Source: Adineta steineri (taxonomy: Eukaryota > Rotifera > Eurotatoria > Adinetida > Adinetidae). From it: a DNA stretch of 64,000 bases. The stretch is taken from contig CAJNOI010000024.1 of the NCBI GenBank assembly GCA_905250115.1, positions 480,177 to 544,176 of the forward strand, written 5' to 3'. The translations under genes and the position numbers were made by a program. Of this stretch, positions 53,701-64,000 are shown piece after piece (positions within the stretch are counted from its first letter, which is position 1; every line of letters begins with the position of its first letter). Below the pieces are notes generated by a model. It made no database searches. It was not told where the DNA came from and saw only the letters and a program-made list of their open reading frames with translations.

Positions 53701-55387
53701 TCGTTTTTTTTAAACGATCGATCGTTTGTTTTTTCAATTGTATGATCCGTTTTTGTTGAAATTTGTTTATTACATTTATTATCAAAATTATTTTCAAGTG
53801 CTTTACGTTCTAATTCAAGTAAACGTTGTGTAAAACGTTTTAAACGAGCATATGCTGTTGTTGTGGAATTTAATGATGAATTATATTCATCAAATGATGA
53901 TGATGATGGTGATACTGTTCGACTACGAAACCACCACGAATTACGATAACGTGAAAGATATAATGGATTTGTTCGATTTAAATTTATATGATCAGTTGAA
54001 CTTGCGGAATAAACTCTTTCACGTCGATCATATTGTAAATTATCTAATTGTCCATTTGATAAACGAATCTTTGAAATAAGGCAACAGAAAAAAATACTTG
54101 TTCAGATTAATATATAGCAAATGATTTTGTTTATAGTGAATGTTACTTAGTATAAAATAAAAATCAATATAGAGAAAAGAGAAAGAAGAGAATAGAAATA
54201 ATTACGCTGCCTGTTGTTACATATACAAGAGAGAAATCTCATCGGTACAAACAGTATGTGATCAACAAGAAGCAAAAAGAGAGAGAGCGAGAGCTTTCTC
54301 GTCGTTCGTTCGTTCTGTATCATCATAGATTACCAAATGTCGATACATATGCCGAGCTGCTCGTCCTGATAGCTTAGCCAAGAGCACTGTCAAAAATGGT
54401 CGATTGAGGGGGACGGGTTTAACATCATTCTGCTGTTGCTGCCATTTAGTAAGAAACACTTTTTTTTTTCTCTCTCTCCTTCTTCTCGATTTTCTTTTTT
54501 TTCTCTTGCTGATATCTGCTCGTCGTCTTATGTATATCTGTAAATGATGAGCTTAGAGAAGAAACATACAATCGCCAGTAGCAGCGGTGTGCTCTTTTGT
54601 TTTGCTCTTCGTCAGGGTCGTCAACATCATCAATGATTGTTGTTACCGACAAAGAAATAACTTAGAAAAAAAAAGGAAAAATATATATCAGCACATACTA
54701 AATTTATCCCTCGAGTAAAAACATGAGATCAATCAAATTCAATGTCATCTAGTCTATATAATCCTATAAATTTATATAGAAACAAAAAAAGAAAAAAACG
54801 AAGAGATATTTATTATTAATGTTGTTAATTTAGATCGAATTAATGAAAAGTAACAAGTTTCTTATCGAGAATTTAATGATAATATTATTCAATAAAGACA
54901 AAAAAAACAAGACAGATAAGAATAAAAGACAAAAAAATAAATTTACGCCTTATTTTTCTGTCAATCGACGCGCGCATATATTTAGCCCTCAAGTAGATAT
55001 GAGTCAAAGGATAAATAGATATATGTCGAAAAAAGATTATGATTAACGAGACTTAACAACAAATTTTCTGGCTTGATATTCACACGTGTTACTTATGGAC
55101 ATACAAAATATATAATTATCTAAATTTGTTTCTTTCTCCCTTTTTTATTTTTATATTTTTTAACTTACAGAAAATCTTCGTCGCCAATTAATATTTGTCA
55201 CGTACAGACATTTATCGATATCTTCATTAGATAAAAAAGATGTTAATGAACTTGTTAATGGACGAGTATTTTCAGCATCCTCATCATCATCATCATCATC
55301 GTCGTCAGAAGTCATTGAAGACAATGATCCATCACCTTGTGCTTGATCATCATCAGTATTGTCTGACAAAAGAAGTCGATCGTCCAT
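47780..55387 (-). CDS. ARHGEF17: ARHGEF17-like Rho guanine nucleotide exchange factor
   Basis: More than 20 exons on the minus strand. The start MDDRLLLSDNTDDDQ is at 55387. Large Ser/Thr-rich disordered exons follow (55169-55387, 53638-54068, 52838-53588, about 52453-52788). Then comes the DH domain across 52071-52117, 51920-51997, 51680-51775, 51545-51622 and 51106-51495, with DTEKSYVEALKNLV and the signature RDLIIQPVQRIPRYELYIKD. A PH-like segment lies at 50882-51051 and 50744-50831. The C-terminal WD40-like propeller runs through 50066-50217, 49848-50009, 49700-49791, 49576-49652, 48981-49501, 48827-48919, 48704-48771, 48451-48647, 48217-48397 and 47780-48153 (KETLWVGTSAGVLINI, LSFGHAGPVRFIIS). 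DH-PH plus propeller matches ARHGEF17/TEM4, a RhoA activator on actin. A polyhistidine tract (about seven His) lies near 49290. The junction between 52443 and 52117 is unresolved. The first intron is 1100 bp. Confidence 0.85.
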
Positions 55388-57168
55388 AATATGTACTATA
55401 TCTCTGTCTTTTTTTTTCAGTATATTTATATATGAATCTATACTTAAGCACCCAGATGTGCGATACTGATGATGATGATGATCTTTCTTCTAGTCAAGAA
55501 AAAAAAAGAAAGACAAAAAAAAACATGTAATGTTGGCAAGTGTCGACGGGTGTGTGTCTGGATCATCATCATCAAACAAATGTCAATACTATTTCGCTTT
55601 TTATCATATCCAAATCATTATGATTTCTTTTTTTTTTTCATTTCTTGTATTACGTCAAGTAGTAATTTGTTTACATACATTATCATTAATAAAAACATAA
55701 GTAAGTCCATTAAGAATATTTGATTATACACAAATTTAGTCAAGGCATAAGAAAATTAATTGATATCAGGTATAATTGTCTAGTTTATTCAGATTATTGA
55801 ACAGTAACACAAATATTTTATTAAGTTAACAACGATTGAAAATTTTAGTAACCATTAAATGGATACTATTTTCATCATTCTTCACGTTATGTAAATATAT
55901 AGGAAAAGATAACAAATCAATCATAATATAAAGAGATGACATCATTTATCTTTCGAAAACAAACTTTATTAATTTCAATTAATGAATAAATAACTTAACA
56001 TAGAAGTCGAATAATTCCCTAGACTGAAAAGGATAGGGTCTAGAAATGGGAATTATCCTTTTACATGTATTATTTTTGTCGGTAACATGGCACAAGTGAC
56101 CATTTTTTGGTACAAATGATCATTATTTTATTCAATAAATTAAAATAACGAGGCAACGCCAATTTTATTTTTAATATGTAGGAAGATGAACATAATATTA
56201 ATAGGAAAAAAACGGAACGTTCGTATGCACAGAGTATTATAAAGCTTTGAAAAAAATGTTCGCCTGTTTCTATATGGCATGTCATTTATCATCATCCACA
56301 ACGTCCCGTACGGCAACTCAATAAAATACGACTCAGGATTAAAAGCTTAAAAACATACGCATTGTAGTTTGATCGTCTTGCTATAGTACATATAGATAAA
56401 AGAGTTCAAAATCAATTTTGGTATATAGTGATAAAAAGATCTCCATTGTAGTTTTTTTTTGAAATCCTACTTTTTATAAAATTGACTGTAATAATGCTTG
56501 GTTTTCTACTAAAAGTCAAAACCAATATTGAATAATTCTCATTCGTATCTAAATACAGTTATATCAGCATGCAGACTGCGACAGTCTAGAGCCAAGTAAA
56601 TCGAATTTCGGTGAATGCTACTTGTAGTTATTCAGACTTAATTAATTATGATGGGCAATAGATGTGAATTAATTCTTAAAAAAACAAAGACTAACATATG
56701 TGATGAACCATAATCATCAATAATTATTAAAGACGGGTTTGCAGAAAGCTCATCAATAGCTTTGTGGATGTATCGTTTCGAACTATCTACTCACACTCAA
56801 TAATGATGTGTTATTTCTTTTACATACTCACAAAATATGCAGGTTTTCAAAAAGACAGCATACGTCTTATCGCTAGTTTATAATAATAAATTATCAGCAT
56901 AGAAGCACAAGACAATTTTGAATGATTATCAAATAGAATAGAGAACTTTGCATTCCGAGAGGAAAACAAGTGATAATGTATAAGACTATCTAAATAATCT
57001 ACGTAGATCTGATGATTGCATCTCAAATCAGACGACTGAAGGGTTTTCACCAAGCCGATTTCACATTGATGATCTTTTTTTGGTAACAAATACCAATTAA
57101 TCAATAAAATTTTATTATATTGAATCATTCCACATGAAGAATAATAAAAGAAGATAAATATAGTTGAT
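55388..57168. other. Intergenic, no gene seen
   Basis: About 1.8 kb between the Rho-GEF start and the NAPE-PLD stop; GAT-rich and TCA-rich runs near 55470 and 55560. No coding signal. Confidence 0.5.
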
Positions 57169-58317
57169 TTATTCGGGTAAATCTAGAATTTCACCATGTT
57201 TCAATACAATAAATGATGTTGGATCAAGATGATTATTTTGAAGTGCTTCTTTAAGTTTTTTTGGTGGTTCCATAAAATATTCATTACTCATAGTCCATGT
57301 ACCCCAATGAATACCAATTGATTTATTTGATTGAACATCTTTATGTATTTGAACAGCTTCATCCGGTGATACATGTTCATTTTTCATTACTGATCTTGGC
57401 TCATAGGTACCAATTGGTATAGCACTTAAATCAAATGGACCATATTTTTGACCAATTTGTCGAAAAATTGAAATATTATGTGTATAACCCGTATCTCCAG
57501 CATGATAAAATTTATATGTATTATCCCAAATAGCAAAACCACCCCATAAAGATTTATCTGTATCGAATAGACCACGACGACTCCTACAATGAAGAAATGT
57601 ATTTCATCATACAAATAAATCAATAAATCTTACCAATGTTGTGCTGGACAAAACGCAATATTAATATCTTTTTTCTAAAATATCAAAATCATTGTAAAAG
57701 ATTTTTCAAAAAAAATGAAAATATTCTTACTAAAAAGAAATATTCTTCCCACCAGTCGAGTTCGATAATATTCTTAACATACATATTCGATAACGTTTCT
57801 CGAACTCCTCGACCACAAAACCAAGTTAATTGTTCACCATAACGATTATTTAAATCTTTTACACTAAGATAATCGAGATGATCATAATGATTATGTGTTA
57901 TAAATATAGCATCAAGATCATCTGGTAAATTATTAACTGTTAAAGCGGGTGGTCGAAAACGTTTTGGTCCGAAACGTGAATACATACCACATCGTTCACT
58001 ATATTAAATCAATTCTTGTTTTTTTATCGAAACAAAATGAAGATTTACCTGAAAACTGGATCAATAAGAAATCGAAAGTTATTCATTTGGATAAAACATG
58101 ATGCATGTCCAATCCAGATAAATCTTAGACCAGGTACTGTTCGATTGAGATCTTCACGTTTTCGATGTTGAATAATCGGTAAAAATTTATCAAGTTCTTC
58201 TTTTGTATTTGGTAATTGTACATTGGATCGTGTTGTTATCTTATATTTTAAAAACGACATAAAACCAGATGTTGTATATTGTGAATTAAATGAATTAACG
58301 TAACGTCCATTTTCCAT
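57169..58317 (-). CDS. NAPEPLD: N-acyl-phosphatidylethanolamine phospholipase D
   Basis: Exons 58049-58317, 57731-57998, 57634-57674 and 57169-57583 encode at least 330 aa of a metallo-beta-lactamase-fold enzyme. Zinc ligands are visible in ITHNHYDHLDY (HxHxDH), PAQHWSRR, FYHAGDTGY and IGIHWGTW. Family blocks include IWIGHASCFIQM, FGPKRFRPPALT, IIELDWWEEY and PIGTYEPRSVMKNEHVSPDE. The enzyme releases N-acylethanolamines such as anandamide from membrane lipids. The frame stays open upstream of Met 58317 (TNFTNDEFIKSR) up to the N gap at 58461, so the true start may lie in the gap; human NAPE-PLD has 393 aa. It is downstream of the phosphatase gene on the same strand. Confidence 0.92.
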
Positions 58318-58361
58318 TCGAGATTTGATAAATTCATCATTTGTAAAATTCGTTGCTGTTA

Positions 58362-58461
58362 NNNNNNNNNNNNNNNNNNNNNNNNNNNNNNNNNNNNNNN
58401 NNNNNNNNNNNNNNNNNNNNNNNNNNNNNNNNNNNNNNNNNNNNNNNNNNNNNNNNNNNNN
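58362..58461. other. 100-N scaffold gap
   Basis: Standard-size gap hiding the 3' end of the purple acid phosphatase gene and possibly the 5' end of NAPE-PLD. Confidence 0.9.
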
Positions 58462-60249
58462 GGATACGAAACTAAATCTTGTCCAGCCATACCTATTAAA
58501 ATTTGCGTAATACCATCATCAACACATCTATGTTGATACATTGGACAAGTTCGTTCATACGAATGTATATGAGCATAAAAATTAATATCAACATGATATT
58601 TATACAATAACGGTTCTATATATAATTGTAACATTAATATAATAAAATAGGATTCTGGTATTATTTGTGATGAATACATAGGACGATGTGAGCTAACAAT
58701 AAGCCATGGCGTGCGAGAACGATTGACTGATTGAAGATCTTGCTCTAACCAAATATATTGTAGTGATCCACGATGAAAATCATGTTCAGTTGAATAGAAA
58801 ACAAAATGAATGGGACCAACATCAAAACTATACCAAAATAGACCATTACCATTAGATGGAGAGTGAAAACGACGCACCATAGGAACAGCACATTCACCAC
58901 CAGAATCAGTACCATAATCACCCCTAAAAAAGATGATGTAGTGATAAAACTATCGCTAATATGATTTATATAACAGTTTATAGAGAAGCAAAATAAATTA
59001 TGATAACGATATATCACGTACCATTTAGGACGAAAAGGAACTGGTGCTCCACTTGGATCCTTATTATTACCAGTAATGTAATCATACTCATGATTTCCAA
59101 TACTGACCATATACGGTAAACGAGATGCAAACGATTCTATTTGACTCATAAATGAATCCCACAAAACACCAATACCCATAGCATAACTGATATCACCAAT
59201 ATGTAATAGACAAGTTATATTACTCGAAATTACTCGTGCTCGTACTCGATCCATGGTTGATTTAGCGCCTGTTGCAAATGGTGCCAATCCCATATCACCA
59301 AAAGCAATAACGGTCACTTCTGAATCTTCATTTATTGCCGGACGATTGGTAAATGAGTATACTGATGACCAACCATCTTCATCGTTACCTACTCTGTAGA
59401 AATACATAGTTGATGGATGAAGATCATTGAGTAAAATTGTGTGCATAAAGCCAGGATCAATGAATTTTTGAGGATCCCATACAGTAGCTTGTCCTTCACA
59501 CATGTCTGATGCCGTATAAGTGAGTGTCGTACCATTCGCTTCCCATTCTAATGACAACCGATTCAATCCATATTGACATCGTGGTATATGAGCATTTGAA
59601 TTAGTAACAAAAGAAACAAACATCTGATCGATTCGATCAGCATATGCTAAATGAATCTGTGTTGGTTCGTTATCATTAAGGGGTCGAACAACGGGTGATT
59701 TGCCGACAAATGAATAGTTGCTGGAGCAATTCTGATTACGTGAATAGTAACGAAATTCAAGTGGCCGACGTAAATTGATCATTTCCCATGATGTACTAGT
59801 ATGATTTTGTACGAATACAAAGCCAACATAATCACAAGCACCTGATGAAAACAGAAAAGATGATTGTTAATACTATATAATATAGTGAATAATTTATATG
59901 TAATCACCTGATTTTTTCTGGCTAATTATGCAAAAATAGCATACATACCTGTAAGAATCGATGTTTCTACAAAATAAATTCCGATAAAATCATCGTGACA
60001 TGAATTCAATATTGGTGTCCATGTCACTTCAATTTGTTCCATGCTAACATATGCTGTAGTTGAAACATTTAACTGAGTAATGGTCGAAGTTGGAATTAAA
60101 TTTGAAGATGTAGAAATACCTATGTCTCGATCGCAAGGATATGGTTCATCTCTTATAGAATGACGATTCCTAAACGCCCAATTAACATTCGAATGATGAT
60201 CTCTAGCAATAACAGCAACAACAAAAAAAAGAAGAAAGATAACACACAT
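58462..60249 (-). CDS. Purple acid phosphatase, 3' end in gap
   Basis: Exons 59949-60249, 59022-59841 and 58462-58923 (running into the N gap) encode about 527 visible residues. It has a signal peptide (MCVIFLLFFVVAVIA), then a fibronectin-like N-terminal domain. The catalytic metallophosphoesterase domain has dimetal motifs AFGDMG, HIGDISYAMG, SIGNHEYDY, VSSHRPMYS and AHIHSYERTCPMY. These five blocks hold the Asp, Asp-Tyr, Asn-His, His and His-x-His metal ligands. GDYGTDSGGECAVPM before the fourth block is typical of the large plant-type PAPs (animal ACP7 group). Predicted secreted or lysosomal, active on phosphate esters at acid pH. Several N-glycosylation sites (NHTS, NCSS, NITC, NRSR). 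The C-terminal segment after the gap is not visible. Confidence 0.9.
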
Positions 60250-61560
60250 CTTTCTATAGAATAAAATTGTGCTTCTATATTATGATATCTCACCTTTACT
60301 TATAAATGCAGGCCATCAAGGTATAAATAATAAGGTGCGATAATAAGCTTCTCTAGGACATATAAAATATGTGGTGAGCACGCCATTTTTTATCAGCGAG
60401 ATATTATATATTGTCTTGCATTGATATAGTCGTTTATTCTAACTGAAAACGTTTGAAAATTGTAAATATAAAGAAATGAAATAGTGACCTAGAAGCGGTG
60501 TCTAAACAATTCAAGTTTTATAATAATAAGAATAGACTTTAAGAAATATGTTATCAAAGTTTATGAGTGTAGAAATCACAAACAGGGCTAGAGGTGAGTC
60601 ATTTGATCGAGTTATTGCAACAACTTTGTAGAACTTTTTATAGTTAAAATGTTTCGACCTACTTCTTTTACATAAAATAAAGAACAGAAATGAAGATCAA
60701 AGGCTTTCTCATGTACTTTTATGTTTTGTAATTTTTGTCTGAATATATAAATATATAATCATTATAGATTCAGACGTCATCGTTTCTGAATTTGTCGAAA
60801 TCACACGATGGCAACAATCTATTTATTATTCTGCTTCGTATTAAACTTACAGAATGTATTATATACATATTTGTGATACATCTCAAACAGGAAATAAACT
60901 TAATTAAAAACTTATAGTCAATTATTTCAAAGGACTTCTTTTTTTCTAATTATGTTTCAAAAAAACAAACCCATCGCCAAAAGGTTAGGTACATACTACT
61001 ATTGTCACGACGACACATTACTAACTTGACTATTAAATTTTCAAGAAAGAAAGAAATGACAAACTGTTGAGCTATAAGTATGAATGTGGCTACTACTAAT
61101 ATATTACTTCTCTACACCCAAACTCATCATCAAGATAGATGATGGTATGTTGTATAAATAGAACAAGGTTGAGCATGAGATTAGAATCTCTTTAATCATT
61201 TTTGTCGTCGTACGATGATTATTTTTATCTTAATTTTAATTATTATGAAGAAAAAATTTAATTGTCTCTGGTTTATTTTTAAAGATCATGACATGAGAAT
61301 CTTTTTTGAAGTATATAATTATAAATGAGATAAAATCGTACCTCTGACATCGTCGGCTAGAAAGATGTCGATAGCGTTTCATTCACTTACTTGCATCTCT
61401 AGATGTAGGATTTTTTTTGAGATAAACATTTACAATATGCATGTAGTCTTCTCGAAATTAAGAACAGTTAGCTAAAATTTCTTATTTTTTAAAGATACAT
61501 CTGTCAGAACTCTTCATTACCTTTTAGAATTTAAATATTCAGGAGAATTATTATTCAAGA
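60250..61560. other. Divergent intergenic region
   Basis: About 1.3 kb between the phosphatase start and the GPCR start. A TATAAATAG sequence at about 61154 is a possible promoter element for the GPCR side. No gene seen. Confidence 0.45.
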
Positions 61561-62668
61561 ATGTCTAATACAAGTGAATTAAACAATATTATTCTTTCAC
61601 TTAGTCAATATTTAGCAATATATGTATCAACACCTATAGGTATTTTAGGTTTAGCTGGAAATATTTTCAGTATTTTAATTTTTACACGTCCTTCACTTGT
61701 CAAAAATCCATGTTCAATTTATTTATTGAGTTCAGCAATTGCAAATTTAGGTTTTATTATCTTTGGCATAATGGCACATTTTCTTTCCCAAGGCTTCGGA
61801 ATTGATCCTTCTACTTATAATTTAGCATATTGTCGAATTCGCTATTTTATTCTTAATATATCATTATTTCTCTCAATATGGTTTGTAACATTAGCTGGTA
61901 TTGATCGTTATTGTGTTAGTTCTCGAAATATTCGTCGTCGGCAATTAAGCAATGTGAAATATGCACGTTATATAGTTGTTTTAACTACATTGTTTTTTTT
62001 AGTTCTTTATTGTCATGAACTTGTTTTTTTTACAATTGAACAACTCAGCACTGGTCCATTTTGTTATGCTCAATCAGGCACTTATAGAATTTTTCATGAT
62101 TTTCTTTATTTTGTTGTATATTGTTTAATACCGCCTATAATTATGATTATTGTTGGATTCGGAATTGTTTATAATATTCATCAAGCTCGAGGACAGATTC
62201 ATCCGTTAACAACAAATAATATGAATACTAATCAATTAAGAAAAAATAATCGACAATTGGTTAAAATGTTATTGATTCAATTCATTGTCACTGTTTCATT
62301 AATATTACCTCTTGCAATTGACAAACTATATTCAACATGTACACAAAATGTAATAAAAAGTCTTTATCGATTGACAATTGAAAATTTTATTCAACAAATA
62401 TTGCAACTATTTATAAATATTAATGGTAGTATAAGTTTCTTCGTGTAAGTTATATATCTCTATATTCTTAATAATATTTATTTTATTTTTTTTTAAACCT
62501 AGGTTCACTCTATCTGGAAGTGTATATCGAAAAGAAATGGGTCGAATTATTGGCAAAATAATTAGTTTTCTATTTGGTACGAACAGTTCAATACATCAAA
62601 AATTCCAAAGATTTATTCATATTACACCAAATATTCAATTAATAACTATGAAACAAACAACAATTTAA
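61561..62668 (+). CDS. Rhodopsin-like GPCR of bdelloid type
   Basis: Exons 61561-62444 and 62503-62668 encode 349 aa with seven hydrophobic helices. Class A marks are the TM1 GNIFSILIF (GN), a short TM2 with SSAIANLGF and the TM3 end AGIDRYCVSS (DRY-type IDRY). The Cys in NLAYCRIRYF lies before TM3 and the Cys in GPFCYAQSG in ECL2, the usual disulfide pair. TM5 has LIPPIIMIIVGFG, TM6 starts KMLLIQFIVTVSLILPLAID without the standard CWxP, and TM7 reads INGSISFFVFTLSGSVYRKE instead of NPxxY. N-terminal N-glycosylation site NTSE. Ligand unknown; large peptide-receptor-like families of this form are frequent in bdelloids. Confidence 0.85.
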
Positions 62669-64000
62669 TATTAAAACAAAAGAACATTACTGTAATTATT
62701 ATACAAATACCTTTGATGTTGTGCTTGTATTTTCTAATATTTATTTTGTGCGTAATTTATATAAATAGAATATAATTTGTTCAAACTTATTTATCCGTAT
62801 TATAAAAGCTTTTTGTACTTTATTACAAGTAGGAGATCAAAAAAAAAGACGAATGCGTGATCGTGATATTTTAATGATAATTTTTTATGTAATTAAGCTT
62901 CTAAAAAAAGACCTTATCAATGTAAAACTCGTTCGCTCAACCACAAAGTTTAGTCAAAACCTTTTCTATCTGGTAAGTGAGTATGTGAGGACGTAGATGA
63001 AGAAGAAACATTCACACCGTTGAGTCCAACTCCAGTCAAATTCTATCAAATCTTAATATTTTTTAAAGATATTAGAATAAGAGGTAGTAAAACTAGATAT
63101 AAGTGACAAGATAATATAGCTAAATTCCTCACAAAAAAAACAGAATGATTGTAAGATATGCTAGGTTGAATATATCCTGATTTGTTGCTAATCTGTTTCG
63201 AAAATTAAATCTGATACATATTTAATGTATGACAACTGAAACGAACAAAGTGCTAAGCGTTGTCGATGATGGATTTTTTAACAACATCAGAATAGTAACA
63301 ATAATCAACATGTTCTTTTCTTAATCAAATTAAGATTCCTTTAAATGATACTTTGCTATCTATATCTCGAGATAAATAAAAATTTGTCAAGATGAAATAT
63401 GCACAACACTTCTAATGTACAAAAAGTAATTCCTAGATTACTTTAAAAAAAAGCAAATTAGAAATTGCACATTTGTTCAGATATGATCTAAGAAAGAAAT
63501 CAATAAATTCGATATTCAATTACATCATGCATATTTATTACTTTTAAATTTTCATTAATAAATCGTCTGAAGTCCATACAAAGGTCTTAATATTTATTCA
63601 ATGAAAAAAAAATTTGAATAAAATAATTCAAAAAAATATATTATTTTCAACTAAAAATTCCATTTTTAAAATGACTAATAGATATATTCCAGTCATACAT
63701 GAAATGGTTGCTTGTACTATAATCATGACCATATATGTAAGCGAACATATAAATTATTTGTTCGCTATTCTTTCACATATATGTCTGTCTGGTATTTTCC
63801 TCTTTTTCTTCGTATATGATTATATAGGATTTTTCCTTTCGTTGTCTTAATTCGTTCTTCTTCTGTTCTTTTTTTGACTTTTACTGAAATTTTCAAGTGA
63901 TGCATGAAAGGATATCACTTAGGTATTTTCCTAGAATATATTATATTACAAGAAATGTGAATAATCAAAGTAGCCATTTCTTGACCTATAAATATTTGCG
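62669..64000. other. Intergenic to window end, no gene seen
   Basis: About 1.3 kb AT-rich; the short open frame near 63614-63850 has no family features and is probably chance. Confidence 0.45.

Noticed and set aside
63614..63850. 78-codon open frame near the window end
   Set aside because: Hydrophobic by AT-rich composition only; no splice or homology support.

Overview
The window is AT-rich eukaryotic DNA with compact genes, mostly 46-60 bp GT-AG introns and a metazoan gene set (CCDC6, ERp44, Rheb, Hv1, SMN, SNRNP35, RFT1, ZMYM, ARHGEF17, NAPE-PLD). Kelch and FG-GAP/VCBS repeat proteins, a purple acid phosphatase, a DDX60-like relic, large inverted duplications, TGTGGG-like repeats and likely spliced-leader acceptors at start codons together point to a bdelloid rotifer, probably close to Rotaria. 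The species call is inference. Exons were placed by hand from homology, reading frame and GT/AG sites, so individual boundaries may be off by a base or two.

Layout: 1-472 end of an FG-GAP/VCBS gene; 1478-2205 (-) small broken gene with one in-frame stop; 2584-3747 (-) queuosine-tRNA mannosyltransferase QTMAN/GTDC1; 4402-6120 (-) CCDC6; 6538-8320 (+) ERp44; 8564-9774 (+) Rheb-like GTPase; 12093-15134 (+) secreted kelch-repeat protein inside the left arm of a large inverted repeat; 16657-17915 (-) unrecognised 310-aa protein; 20216-21249 (+) Hv1 proton channel. From 27105 down to 21760 runs a minus-strand cluster: RPS14, RABGGTA, SMN and a CYTH-domain gene. The last holds SNRNP35 in an intron and a transposon in its last exon.

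On the plus strand RFT1 (27641-29444) is followed after 56 bp by a ZMYM/QRICH1-like gene (29501-32306). Next come an F-box gene (32684-33214, -), the right arm of the large inverted repeat with the second kelch gene (34591-37429, -), a DDX60-like pseudogene (38400-39267), and a small palindrome of two nearly identical divergent 79-aa genes (40697-40936 and 42027-42266). Then follow a TLC-domain membrane protein, a polycystin-like relic, a dynein light chain LC8 relative with a signal peptide, a long ARHGEF17-like Rho-GEF (47780-55387, -), NAPE-PLD and a purple acid phosphatase separated by a 100-N gap, and a rhodopsin-like GPCR (61561-62668).

Most genes are unrelated housekeeping or signalling genes. 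The notable structure lies in their arrangement: polypyrimidine-AG sites directly at start codons with short same-strand spacers (candidate trans-spliced operons), a gene nested in an intron on the same strand, an insertion with a 9-bp target duplication that can be undone on paper to give an intact frame, and two inverted gene duplications.
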